DNA of 45,850 nt, taken from positions 1 through 45,850 of IMG/VR virus record IMGVR_UViG_3300037070_001164; one strand, written 5' to 3'. Below the pieces are notes generated by a model that was not told the origin of the DNA, searched no databases, and worked only from the letters and a program-made list of their open reading frames with translations. The position numbers were made by a program, and so were the translations under genes. Source of the DNA: a virus. Positions 8,469 through 14,521 of the stretch are shown one piece after another (the stretch's first letter is position 1; the number at the start of each line of letters is the position of its first letter).

Positions 8469-8821
8469 TCGCCCACCTCCAGACACCCAGCAACCACAAC
8501 CGCATCATCCTCTTCCAGAATCTGCTCAATCACCGCATCGGCCAAAGCATTGGCCTGTTGCCGGTCGATGCGTTCCGTGGAATCGCGACGAATCCGATGA
8601 GCCATTCGACGCCGCAACTGTTCTGGATTTCGATCGTTCTTTTCCTTGACTGCTGACTTGATGCTTTCAGGGTCGGACTCGTCTTCATTCTGGAAGCAAC
8701 CAATCAGCAACGGCAGCAACGTTGTGATGATTGTGATGATCGTTACTGGATCGATTCCGACCTCGTCTGCGTCGACTCGATCAGCGGCGCGTGTGGCAAA
8801 TGCTTTGTGCAGTTCGGACAT
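8465..8821 (-). CDS. Small membrane protein with charged C-terminal tail
   Basis: This 118-aa protein has a single hydrophobic stretch, VTIITIITTLLPLLIGCF, at residues about 26-43. A charged, helical, Arg/Glu-rich tail follows. One N-proximal transmembrane helix plus a coiled-coil-like tail is compatible with a pinholin or spanin partner, but no diagnostic motif exists. Its stop overlaps the start of the secreted Pro-rich gene in an ATGA arrangement, which places it at the head of the 9.1-5.5 kb operon. Confidence 0.5.
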   Translation of the reverse strand: MSELHKAFATRAADRVDADEVGIDPVTIITIITTLLPLLIGCFQNEDESDPESIKSAVKEKNDRNPEQLRRRMAHRIRRDSTERIDRQQANALADAVIEQILEEDDAVVVAGCLEVGE

Positions 8822-9116
8822 TTAACAGCCTTTCGAAAAGTGAATTGACAATCAGTGGATAACCGCTCACGACGGCAGGAACGTTTTCAGGCAGCTGGTC
8901 TTTGTCAGCCCGCTCGACCGCCGCCGTGAGTGGATTTGACTCCCCGATGATGCGCGTCGAAGTGGTGGCACTTGACCAGTCACAGGAGAGGCGCGGGGAG
9001 CGTGTTGTATCGTTGAGAAGCCCGAACCAGAGGGTTGATTCGATGGCGACCACACCGCAAAGCAAAACGATGTTCGTGAGAAGCGTTCTCAGGGATGATT
9101 GCGGAACAACTGGCAC
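8781..9116 (-). CDS. Small membrane-anchored protein, GTG start
   Basis: This 111-aa ORF begins with GTG at 9116, with AAGG about 8 nt upstream. The hydrophobic segment LLTNIVLLCGVVAIESTLWFGLL (residues about 12-34) would anchor it, with the rest exposed. It overlaps the next gene by 41 nt. The pair of overlapping membrane proteins resembles the i-spanin/o-spanin layout, but no lipobox is seen. Confidence is moderate because the start is weak and the family is unknown. Confidence 0.45.
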   Translation of the reverse strand: MPVVPQSSLRTLLTNIVLLCGVVAIESTLWFGLLNDTTRSPRLSCDWSSATTSTRIIGESNPLTAAVERADKDQLPENVPAVVSGYPLIVNSLFERLLNVRTAQSICHTRR

Positions 9117-9289
9117 GTGCGGAGCCTTCTGCCGTTATTCGTAACGGCTGGCACTCGCTGGTCCAGTATTGTTCGACGCACCAAAGCGGGGTCTAGGATA
9201 ACAGAGAATCTGGCGTGGTCAAGACTGTTGGGTTTCGACCCTACTGCCAAAGCGTTTGCGTTGCTGCGAGCGGCACGTCAAATTGAAAC

Positions 9290-9366
9290 AGCCTGCGATC
9301 GTCCGGCTTTCATCGGTGGCGAGTGCTATGCCGATGGCTTCCGTGCTTTGGTGACGATCGCAGGCT
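9290..9366. other. Nested inverted repeat downstream of intI
   Basis: A perfect 14-bp inverted repeat (AGCCTGCGATCGTC at 9290-9303 and its complement at 9353-9366) encloses a second stem, CATCGG (9311-9316) with CCGATG (9331-9336). It lies just 3' of intI in a gene-free 257-nt gap. There is no T-run, so it could be a cruciform, a small structured RNA, a factor-dependent terminator, or a scar of earlier recombination. Confidence 0.5.
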
Positions 9367-9373
9367 TGTTCCT

Positions 9374-10363
9374 TCAGGCTGTTCGAGGAAGTCGATCGAG
9401 CGGACTTGTTTCGCTCGTGACGCCAGCGGCCTCGACGTGTGTATAGATCATCGTTTGCCGAAGATCGCCGTGACCCAGCAGCGTCTGCAGGCTGCGAATG
9501 TCCATCCCCGCGTTGAGGCAGTGAGTCGCGAAACTATGCCTGAGGCAATGCGGATGCACGTGCTTCAGAATCCCGGCTTTCCTTGCTGCAATGCCGAGCG
9601 ACCGTCCGAAATTGCTACTATCAATTCTCCAGCGGCCCCACCATTTTTCTTCTGGGTGTTGACTCCTGGCCTGACTACAGAACACCCAATACCACGCCAG
9701 GCTTCCAGCATGACTCGGTGCCATCTGCGCGCCTCGATAAGGCAACTCAACTCTGTTACATCCATCGGCCACGTCTTTTTCATGGAGCCGCCGCGTCCGG
9801 TCGATCTGATCTTTCAGCGGCTGCTCAGTCGTCCTTGGCAGTGGAACAACTCGATCCTTGCCGCCCTTCGCACCAAGAATCATGATTTGTCGATTGCCGA
9901 AATCCACGTCTTTCACTCGCAGACTGACAGCCTCGCCGATTCGCATTCCGCAGCCGTACAAGAGTTGAGCGATCAGTTTCGACTGCCCGTATAGGGAATC
10001 GAGAAGCAGTGAGACTTCCGGAACCGAAAGAAACACTGGCAGTTTCTTCGCCCGCTTGGCTCGCAAGGCATCGATGTCAACGAGGTCGATTTTGAGTACT
10101 TCGCGATACAGGAAGAGGATTGCCTGCAGTGCGTTGTTTTGGGTGCTTGGCGAGACGTTTCGTTTGACAGCAAGGTACTCCAGATAGGCTGTCAACGCTG
10201 GCTCACGAACGTCTCGCGGATCGACCCATTTTCCAGCCCGATTCTTGAGCCAAACGATGTACTTTTCACATTGGTCACGATAGGTGAGGCCGGTGTTTCG
10301 CGCCATGCCCTTACGACGGACTACTGCCTGAAGCTGGTCAAGCGTTTCTGATTTCAGTGCCAC
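9374..10363 (-). CDS. intI: Integron integrase IntI
   Basis: This is a tyrosine recombinase of 329 aa. The start is a GTG at 10363 preceded by GGAG at 6 nt. A longer open frame to 10594 would overlap cassette 1 and attI. Catalytic residues are Arg141 (GCGMRIGE), Lys169 (GGKD), His272 and Arg275 (HCLRHSF), His298 (LGHGD) and Tyr307 (MIYTH). Between Lys169 and the HxxR box, residues about 200-235 (VELPYRGAQMAPSHAG then WYWVF) match the extra domain that distinguishes integron integrases and contacts folded attC bottom strands. The C terminus ends SPLDRLP, as in IntI. Its transcription diverges from the attC array direction, which is the classical layout. Confidence 0.93.
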   Translation of the reverse strand: MALKSETLDQLQAVVRRKGMARNTGLTYRDQCEKYIVWLKNRAGKWVDPRDVREPALTAYLEYLAVKRNVSPSTQNNALQAILFLYREVLKIDLVDIDALRAKRAKKLPVFLSVPEVSLLLDSLYGQSKLIAQLLYGCGMRIGEAVSLRVKDVDFGNRQIMILGAKGGKDRVVPLPRTTEQPLKDQIDRTRRLHEKDVADGCNRVELPYRGAQMAPSHAGSLAWYWVFCSQARSQHPEEKWWGRWRIDSSNFGRSLGIAARKAGILKHVHPHCLRHSFATHCLNAGMDIRSLQTLLGHGDLRQTMIYTHVEAAGVTSETSPLDRLPRTA

Positions 10364-10458
10364 TGTAATCTCCAATCTGAGTGATTGAAGACTCCGTCCC
10401 GGAATTATCCTGCGCAGAAGATGCACGTGCGGTCGACCTGAAGCAAAGGTTAAAACTG

Positions 10459-10479
10459 CCGCGCAGGTTTTTTGCGCGG
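10459..10479. other. Hairpin in intI leader/attI region
   Basis: CCGCGCA and TGCGCGG form a perfect 7-bp stem around a GGTTTTT loop, about 100 nt upstream of the intI start. It may affect intI expression or be part of attI. No LexA-type box of the Escherichia coli kind is evident nearby. Confidence 0.4.
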
Positions 10480-10499
10480 GGATGGCGGATTTGCTGTCC

Positions 10500-10557
10500 G
10501 GTTCAGAACTCTGGGCTGTCTTTAACTGCGCTGGCGCAGAGTAAAAAGGCGTTATGC
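10500..10557 (+). other. Candidate attI site
   Basis: The candidate insertion core GTTATGC lies at 10551-10557, directly after AAAAAGGC, between the intI start (10363) and the first cassette gene. A CTGCGC/GCGCAG hairpin (10526-10539) lies just upstream. The position is exactly where attI must be, because cassette 1 begins here. attI sites share little sequence, so the call rests on position and on the GTT core rather than on homology. Confidence 0.5.
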
Positions 10558-10560
10558 GGA

Positions 10561-10887
10561 CTACTCCGCGATTCCCCGATGATGCCGCTTCCATTTTTCG
10601 CTTTGATGTTCCGCGAAGCTGCCGCCATCTTTCATCAATTGAAATTCCCTGAACGTCACGTCGATCTCATAACAGAATGGACTCCCCTTTACAGAGACAC
10701 ACCATTGGTACGCGACCGCTGATGGTCTTGCTGCGTTTCCCCATGTCCTTGTAGTCATCGTGAGTTCGCCGAATCCCAGGGCTTCACGAAGCCTTCCAAA
10801 CAGTTCGCCCGCAAGTCGATAAGCCGCATAACAATCGCCTCTGTTGACGGCTTGATTCTCGATGGTTGATGCTTCTTGATTTTCCAT
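10561..10887 (-). CDS. Cassette 1 gene, unknown function
   Basis: This 108-aa protein starts MENQEASTIENQ at 10887, where AAGGA precedes by 7 nt. The upstream in-frame ATG at 10902 lies inside attC1 and is less likely. The first about 20 residues and their leader closely resemble those of the cassette 7 gene (shared AVNRGDCY), while the rest differs. The C-terminal part is polar and beta-rich with no known domain. The gene is reversed relative to attC, and its TAG stop lies 4 nt from the attI core. Confidence 0.65.
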   Translation of the reverse strand: MENQEASTIENQAVNRGDCYAAYRLAGELFGRLREALGFGELTMTTRTWGNAARPSAVAYQWCVSVKGSPFCYEIDVTFREFQLMKDGGSFAEHQSEKWKRHHRGIAE

Positions 10888-10901
10888 GTGGTTTTCCTTC
10901 A

Positions 10902-10950
10902 TTGAAACTGGATTCGTTTTCGCCGCCGCAACAGACGCAAAGCGTTCCTG
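10902..10950 (+). repeat. attC1 (short variant)
   Basis: The site has left R box TTGAAAC, right core GTTCCTG and a conserved AAAGC before GTT. The inner arms (GTTTTCGCC and GACGCAAAGC) pair imperfectly. It is shorter (about 41 nt AAC-to-GTT) than the others and lacks the CATCC apical motif. It is nearly identical to attC7. It is supported mainly by its position at a cassette boundary. Confidence 0.65.
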
Positions 10951-10956
10951 GGACAG

Positions 10957-11394
10957 TTACCTTATTGATTCTTCAACGCTGTTTTCCGGATTTTCCGCCA
11001 GCCATGCGAGCAGGCTTCCAGTGAGCGACAGTATGGACTCGTGGAGTTTGTCATGATCGCTGTCTTTCCATCGATCAATGTCCGCTTGAATGCAGTTCCT
11101 GTCGCAATATGGATGCTCTGCGATGATGATCGGATTCTCATTTGCCCAGAGTTGTTTCACATGGCATCCGGCGCAGTAATACCACCAGCCATGATCCAGA
11201 TATTGCTGAACCGTGATTGGTCCCGGTGCGAACTGGTCAAACTCTGGAGATCGTTTGACTCTCAGGTCAACGAATTCACAACCGCAGAAATCGTGCGGGC
11301 GACGGCCACGAAGGTCTTTCCCTTTCGCAGCAAACAGGACTCTCATGAATCCTTCGTCGCATTCGCAAGATAGTTTGTATGCCTTCAGTGCCAT
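10957..11394 (-). CDS. Cassette 2 gene, Cys/His-rich unknown protein
   Basis: This 145-aa protein begins MALKAYKLSCECDEGFMRV, with GGAG 6 nt before the ATG at 11394. Several Cys and His residues (CECDEG, DFCGCEF, YYCAGCHVKQ, HPYCDRNC) suggest one or two zinc sites. There is no signal peptide. attC2 lies immediately upstream in the leader and attC1 follows the stop. No family is recognised. Small zinc-binding proteins are common among phage accessory genes and can bind nucleic acids, but that is only inference here. Confidence 0.7.
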   Translation of the reverse strand: MALKAYKLSCECDEGFMRVLFAAKGKDLRGRRPHDFCGCEFVDLRVKRSPEFDQFAPGPITVQQYLDHGWWYYCAGCHVKQLWANENPIIIAEHPYCDRNCIQADIDRWKDSDHDKLHESILSLTGSLLAWLAENPENSVEESIR

Positions 11395-11411
11395 GCGTTT
11401 CTCCTAAAGCC

Positions 11412-11474
11412 CAGGAACAAGTCAAACAAATGATAATCGCATCCTACGCTTACATTCGTTTTCCAGCGTTCATT
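11412..11474 (+). repeat. attC2
   Basis: The left part is GAAC-AAGTC and the right part is TCCAGC-GTT, giving the 5-nt and 6-nt unpaired spacers of attC sites. The inner arms AAACAAATG and CATTCGTTT pair and extend past one extra base on the left arm. The loop contains CATCC. AAC-to-GTT spans 55 nt. This stretch is identical to that of attC6. Confidence 0.9.
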
Positions 11475-11481
11475 TCAACAG

Positions 11482-11550
11482 CGGTGCCGGATGGATTCGA
11501 ACCACCAATAGGGGACGTCTCCCCCGTCTTGCCAATTAGACTACAGCACC
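11482..11550 (-). tRNA. tRNA-like gene with a 4-nt anticodon loop (cassette 3)
   Basis: It folds as acceptor GGTGCTG/CGGCACC (7 bp, one G-T), TA, D-arm GTCT-AATTGGCA-AGAC with canonical GG, one G, anticodon-position stem GGGGA/TCCCC with only GACG in the loop, TATT variable region, and T-arm GGTGG-TTCGAAT-CCATC with a perfect T-loop. The discriminator is G and no CCA is encoded. Total length is 69 nt, about 3 short of normal, with all the deficit in the anticodon loop. The alternative 4-bp stem with loop GAGACGT lacks U33. It therefore should not decode normally. It sits 8 nt from the attC2 core, inside an integron cassette. Confidence 0.75.
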
Positions 11551-11847
11551 GATTGACCGGCCCTTGTGGATCGCTGTGATCAATGCTGCAGTTCTCCTTT
11601 CGGTTTCCCTGCAACTCCCACTCCCCACTCAGGTTACTCCGCCCGGTCTCCGGAGGCTCTTTAAATGCTCGGTCTCTCCCGGCTGTCACCCCATAACGAA
11701 CAGGCCAGTTTGCACCACCCTGTCGTCTCGTTGCGTGCTCGGGTATTCCTCTGAGGTTGAGCGTTCCCAAGTCCGGCGCAACTCCGGTTCTGCAGTTCAT
11801 GGCCATTTATTGCAGACGTCCCTACTGAGCGACTTTTGCGAGTCGGT
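11551..11847. other. 297-nt gap in cassette 3, no gene assigned
   Basis: No convincing ORF starts here, and no second tRNA or attC was found. The minus strand has pairing potential, for example TTGCAG with CTGCAG around 11586-11612 enclosing a CCGAAAGG tetraloop-like hairpin, and CTCCG/CGGAG near 11637-11655. It may be a leader or a non-coding RNA linked to the tRNA-like gene. I see nothing else. Confidence 0.3.
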
Positions 11848-12069
11848 CTAGGCCAGGGAAGCTTCCGTTGATTTCACAGTCGCTGCTTTTCCATCGCAGC
11901 ATATTTCCACAATTCCGTCCCGCTCAAGTTCTTTCGCCCATTCAACCTCAAGGCCTCTGAGCCATCTGCCTTGCTGTCCAGCGTGCCGTATCACTCTCAG
12001 CAGTGCGTCTTTGTTTTTCTGTGGAGCCGGAGACGAGTCCGATCTCCAAACATGATTGTGCTCGCCCAT
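11848..12069 (-). CDS. Cassette 3 gene, small unknown protein
   Basis: This 73-aa protein begins MGEHNHVWRSDSSPAPQKNKD, with GGAG 5 nt before the ATG. The middle (ALLRVIRHAGQQGRWLRGLEVEWAKELERDG) could form a small helical winged-helix-like fold, and the end is beta (GIVEICCDGKAATVKSTEA). It shares the cassette with the tRNA-like gene downstream. attC3 lies directly upstream. A DNA- or RNA-binding function is possible but unproven. Confidence 0.6.
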   Translation of the reverse strand: MGEHNHVWRSDSSPAPQKNKDALLRVIRHAGQQGRWLRGLEVEWAKELERDGIVEICCDGKAATVKSTEASLA

Positions 12070-12083
12070 ATAAACTCCAAGGA

Positions 12084-12148
12084 AATGAACAAGTCACCCA
12101 AATGATAATCGCATCCATGGCGCTTACATTTGTCTTCCAGCGTTCAAC
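12084..12148 (+). repeat. attC3
   Basis: The site is GAAC-AAGTC on the left and TTCCAGC-GTTCAAC on the right. The inner arms CAAATGATAATCG and CGCTTACATTTG pair with one extra left-arm base. The terminal loop holds GCATCCATGG. Compared with attC2 the arms carry a compensatory change that keeps the stem intact. Confidence 0.9.
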
Positions 12149-12563
12149 TCCAACTCCGATGAACCTCTTCGATTGACTCAAACCCATCGTACTCGCTGAC
12201 TTCCCACTGCACGTCGTCTGGAATTTCCACGACATGAAGTTTTGCGAATTGGCCACTCGCTTTTTGTCCAAGTTCCTCAACGACAGCCACAAGATCCGGA
12301 TCATTCCGCCCGATGTTTCTGTCATAGAGTATTTGCTTTCCTTGCGCCTCGTTGTATGCGCGTCTCTCTTCCAGCGTCATCTCGTGCCAGTTCTCACATT
12401 CTTTGACACGCTCATCCGGGGGCACAGTCCAATACGTCGTGATCCCCAGAGGCCCATCGTCTCTGGCTGGATATAGCGTAATGCCCTTCCGCTTCGCGTA
12501 GGCCATATAGGCTTCCTCAGATAATCCAAATCCACCGTAGCACTTACTGATTACGATCTTCAT
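12144..12563 (-). CDS. Cassette 4 gene, conserved phage-type hypothetical
   Basis: This 139-aa protein starts MKIVISKCYGGFGLSEEAYMAYAKRKG at 12563. AGGA lies 6 nt upstream, and the in-frame extension runs through attC4. The N-terminal KxxxxKCYGGFGLSxxA pattern is one I know from hypothetical proteins of many phages and bacteria, with no assigned function. Its TGA stop uses bases of the attC3 core, so the ORF ends exactly at the cassette boundary. Confidence 0.75.
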   Translation of the reverse strand: MKIVISKCYGGFGLSEEAYMAYAKRKGITLYPARDDGPLGITTYWTVPPDERVKECENWHEMTLEERRAYNEAQGKQILYDRNIGRNDPDLVAVVEELGQKASGQFAKLHVVEIPDDVQWEVSEYDGFESIEEVHRSWS

Positions 12564-12583
12564 TGCACGTCCTAGAAAATTGA

Positions 12584-12640
12584 GTTGAACAAGTCGCACA
12601 CCCGAAAACATCCTGTTTCAGGTGTCCTCCAGCGTTGTGA
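12584..12640 (+). repeat. attC4
   Basis: The site is GTTGAAC-AAGTC on the left and TCCAGC-GTT on the right. The inner arms ACACCCGAAAAC and GTTTCAGGTGT form an almost perfect stem of about 11 bp, with ATCCT in the loop. Its 49-nt AAC-to-GTT body is identical to that of attC11, although the neighbouring genes differ. Confidence 0.9.
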
Positions 12641-12925
12641 CTACTTAGATTCCTGCCCTTCGCCGCTGAGAGTTGAGGCAATTTTTTCAACAGCACCCCA
12701 GTCACGATTGGTCCGCTCTATTGCCAGGCGATGTCGTTCAATGGACATCTCATGATCAACCTGCACGGTCTTTGAAGTTGCGAGTTGTTGCTCAGCGGTT
12801 TCGGTGGCTTTTCGCCAGCCCTCTGATGCCACTTCCAGAAACTTTGCATGGGCTTCCGTTTGCTTCCGAACATTTTCAGCAATGCTTTCTGCCGCCGTCA
12901 CGATTCTCTGCATCATTTCTTCCAT
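12641..12925 (-). CDS. Cassette 5 gene, coiled-coil protein
   Basis: This 94-aa protein is almost entirely helical with heptad-like spacing (RIVTAAESIAENVRKQTEAHAKFLEVASEGW), so it probably forms a coiled coil. AGGAG lies 7 nt before the ATG at 12925. There is no Cys and no membrane segment. The function is unknown, and an assembly or antitoxin-like role cannot be distinguished. The ORF is read toward intI with attC5 in its leader. Confidence 0.65.
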   Translation of the reverse strand: MEEMMQRIVTAAESIAENVRKQTEAHAKFLEVASEGWRKATETAEQQLATSKTVQVDHEMSIERHRLAIERTNRDWGAVEKIASTLSGEGQESK

Positions 12926-12943
12926 TCCACTTCTCCTAAAAAG

Positions 12944-13005
12944 TCACAACAAGTCACACAGACGACAAACGTCCATGTATTGCATCTGCTGTTCCAGCGT
13001 TCTGT
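12944..13005 (+). repeat. attC5
   Basis: The site is TCACAAC-AAGTC on the left and TTCCAGC-GTTCTGT on the right. The arms CAGACG and CATCTG pair, then CAA/TTG follows beyond a one-base bulge on the left arm. The loop contains GTCCATG, so the minus strand shows ATGGA. The outer spacers match the other sites. Confidence 0.85.
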
Positions 13006-13016
13006 GCGTCGACGTC

Positions 13017-13640
13017 CTAGAATAAAACACCCTGCCTGAGCCGTTCCGCTGCAAGCTCGCAATATTGTTCGTTTACTTCGATCCCTACAGCAGTTCGGCC
13101 TTCCAGTTTTGCTGCCACCAGCGTCGTTCCAGATCCCATGAATGGGTCGAGAATCGTCGCCGCGTCCTTTGCCCATCCCAAGCACCACTGCATCAAGCCC
13201 AGCGGCTTCTCTGTCGGGTGTCCGCAATTGTGCTTCCCGACAGGCAGGTCAATTGCCTTGCATGGAATGTCAATGTTTGTCCAGGCGAGTTCCGCGCCCG
13301 CCATCGTTGGCACAGCGTTGATTTTTCTCCAGACAAGCCAGCCTCGCGCTGGTGGCAGTTGAAAATAGTTGCCGCCCCAAACAATTGCAGTGTCAGCACA
13401 ATCAACCATCTGCCCCATCACATATTCTTTCGGGGCTGAATCCCACGCTCGAAAATCCGCGTACTTGTCTGCTGCGCCCCACGTTCCGCCCTGCATCCTG
13501 TCCCCGATCCCATAGGGCGGATCAGTCAGCAGCAAGCCGAACCGCTCCAGGAACGGAAGCACCTTGCGGCAATCCGCGTTGTAAATCGTGCAGTGCGCGT
13601 CCTGATAGAACGGGGCAATAGTTGTCAAAGTCGCTTCCAT
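13017..13640 (-). CDS. Cassette 6 gene, N4/N6 DNA methyltransferase
   Basis: This 207-aa beta-class amino-methyltransferase transfers methyl from SAM to adenine N6 or cytosine N4. The catalytic DPPY is at 40-43, a HPTEKP element at 141-146, and the SAM-binding DPFMGSGTT at 165-173 near the C terminus, which is the order of the beta class. The ATG at 13640 follows a GAGG at 12 nt, and a TTG at 13658 is an alternative. No restriction endonuclease is adjacent, so it is an orphan enzyme and likely protects phage DNA from restriction or alters regulation. It is a full-length single-gene cassette. Confidence 0.88.
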   Translation of the reverse strand: MEATLTTIAPFYQDAHCTIYNADCRKVLPFLERFGLLLTDPPYGIGDRMQGGTWGAADKYADFRAWDSAPKEYVMGQMVDCADTAIVWGGNYFQLPPARGWLVWRKINAVPTMAGAELAWTNIDIPCKAIDLPVGKHNCGHPTEKPLGLMQWCLGWAKDAATILDPFMGSGTTLVAAKLEGRTAVGIEVNEQYCELAAERLRQGVLF

Positions 13641-13675
13641 CAGTTCAGAATTCCTCAATCACAAAATCGCAGGGC

Positions 13676-13738
13676 ACAGAACAAGTCAAACAAATGATAA
13701 TCGCATCCTACGCTTACATTCGTTTTCCAGCGTTATGA
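13676..13738 (+). repeat. attC6
   Basis: From AACAAGTC to CCAGCGTT it is identical to attC2, including both stem arms and the CATCC loop. Only the outer flanks differ (ACAGAAC on the left, GTTATGA on the right). The TAA stop of the cassette 7 gene lies within the right core. Confidence 0.9.
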
Positions 13739-14059
13739 CGACTTCCTGTGACGATCAAAACATCGCTGCACTTCTTGCACAGCCTCTGGCCAATTACTAA
13801 GTTCCTGAAGCACTTGCTGCGGAGTGATTTCTTCCACCTGACAAAGCATCGAGCCGTTTTCGAGATCAAAGACAGTCCACTTGGGTGCATCAAATGTGTT
13901 GTGATCTCCATGAACAAAAAGCCCTCTGGCTTCTTTCGTCATGACCCAGATGCCATGCCGCAATTCGCCCTTGTCGCGTCGTCGAAAGCAGCGCACGTCA
14001 TAACAATCGCCTCTGTTGACGGCTGGCTTTTCGGTGGTTGATGATTCGTGATTGTCCAT
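13733..14059 (-). CDS. Cassette 7 gene, unknown function
   Basis: This 108-aa protein starts MDNHESSTTEKPAVNRGDCYDV, with AAGGA 7 nt before the ATG. Residues 1 to about 20 and their leader, including the attC, match the cassette 1 gene, and the remainder is unrelated. The body (WVMTKEARGLFVHGDHNTFDAPKW) looks like a small beta barrel. The TAA stop is formed by the attC6 core bases GTTA, a typical tight cassette boundary. Confidence 0.65.
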   Translation of the reverse strand: MDNHESSTTEKPAVNRGDCYDVRCFRRRDKGELRHGIWVMTKEARGLFVHGDHNTFDAPKWTVFDLENGSMLCQVEEITPQQVLQELSNWPEAVQEVQRCFDRHRKSS

Positions 14060-14073
14060 GTGTTTTTCCTTCG

Positions 14074-14121
14074 TTGAAACTGATTGGTTTTCGTCGCCGC
14101 AACAGACGCAAAGCGTTCTGA
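14074..14121 (+). repeat. attC7 (short variant)
   Basis: The left box is TTGAAAC and the right core is GTTCTGA. The inner arms TTTTCGTC and GACGCAAA form an 8-nt stem with one mismatch, with loop GCCGCAACA. AAC-to-GTT is 40 nt. It is nearly identical to attC1 and clearly a different subclass from the other 14 sites. Confidence 0.65.
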
Positions 14122-14122
14122 C

Positions 14123-14320
14123 TCACTCACCTGCACTCTTTGGCCTGCCTCTTTGCGGCACATCCACGTCGATGCTGTAGTGCTCAGCCAGGATCGACAG
14201 GATCACCGCTTGCACAGTCTGTTTTTGCTTCTTCGCGTCCTTGAGCAGCTTCAGCCCGAGTTGCTCAGGCAGCCGTAAGTTGACCTGCGGGTTGCCTGCT
14301 TTTTTTTCGTCGTCAGTCAT
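14123..14320 (-). CDS. Cassette 8 gene C, small ribbon-helix-helix-like protein
   Basis: This 65-aa protein starts at 14320 (MTDDEKKAGNPQ), with GGAG 7 nt upstream. The core QVNLRLPEQLGLKLLKDAKKQKQTVQAVILSILAEHY fits an Arc/CopG-type strand-helix-helix. Such proteins are DNA-binding repressors and are often antitoxins. Its start overlaps the stop of the middle gene by 8 nt. A 10-bp inverted repeat upstream of the operon (14927-14972) is a candidate operator. The antitoxin role is inferred from operon layout. Confidence 0.6.
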   Translation of the reverse strand: MTDDEKKAGNPQVNLRLPEQLGLKLLKDAKKQKQTVQAVILSILAEHYSIDVDVPQRGRPKSAGE

Positions 14321-14498
14321 TGTCAGGCTCCTTGAGCTCGACGACCACAATTAGACTGGCGTCCTCACTCTGTATTCTCGCCGCCTCGGACGCATCATAG
14401 ATCCACCGCGCGTCCTCAATTGGGTCGGCGTATTTGTACGCCACCGCTCCGATCGGGACCGCCACTGCAACGCCGTTGATAACAATCGATTGGCTCAT
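14313..14498 (-). CDS. Cassette 8 gene B, small unknown protein
   Basis: This 61-aa protein starts MSQSIVINGVAVAVPIGAV at 14498, with GGGA 7 nt upstream. The N-terminal half is beta-rich and the C-terminal half acidic and mixed (ARIQSEDASLIVVVELKEP). It lies 23 nt after the first gene of the cassette and overlaps the third. No family is recognised. Confidence 0.5.
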   Translation of the reverse strand: MSQSIVINGVAVAVPIGAVAYKYADPIEDARWIYDASEAARIQSEDASLIVVVELKEPDND

Positions 14499-14521
14499 TC
14501 TGATTTCCCAAATTTGGCATA

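Noticed and set aside
10364-10594. Longer IntI start giving a 406-aa protein
   Set aside because: The extra N terminus has no IntI similarity, would overlap attI and cassette 1, and lacks a ribosome binding site. The GTG at 10363 has GGAG and gives the usual IntI length.
11690-11768. Degenerate attC between the tRNA-like gene and the 73-aa gene
   Set aside because: There is an AAC and a GAGC-GTT, but the inner arms do not pair and the spacers do not match.
11450-11806. 118-aa open frame across attC2 and the tRNA-like gene
   Set aside because: It reads through an attC site and a structured RNA and has low-complexity content, so it is a chance frame.
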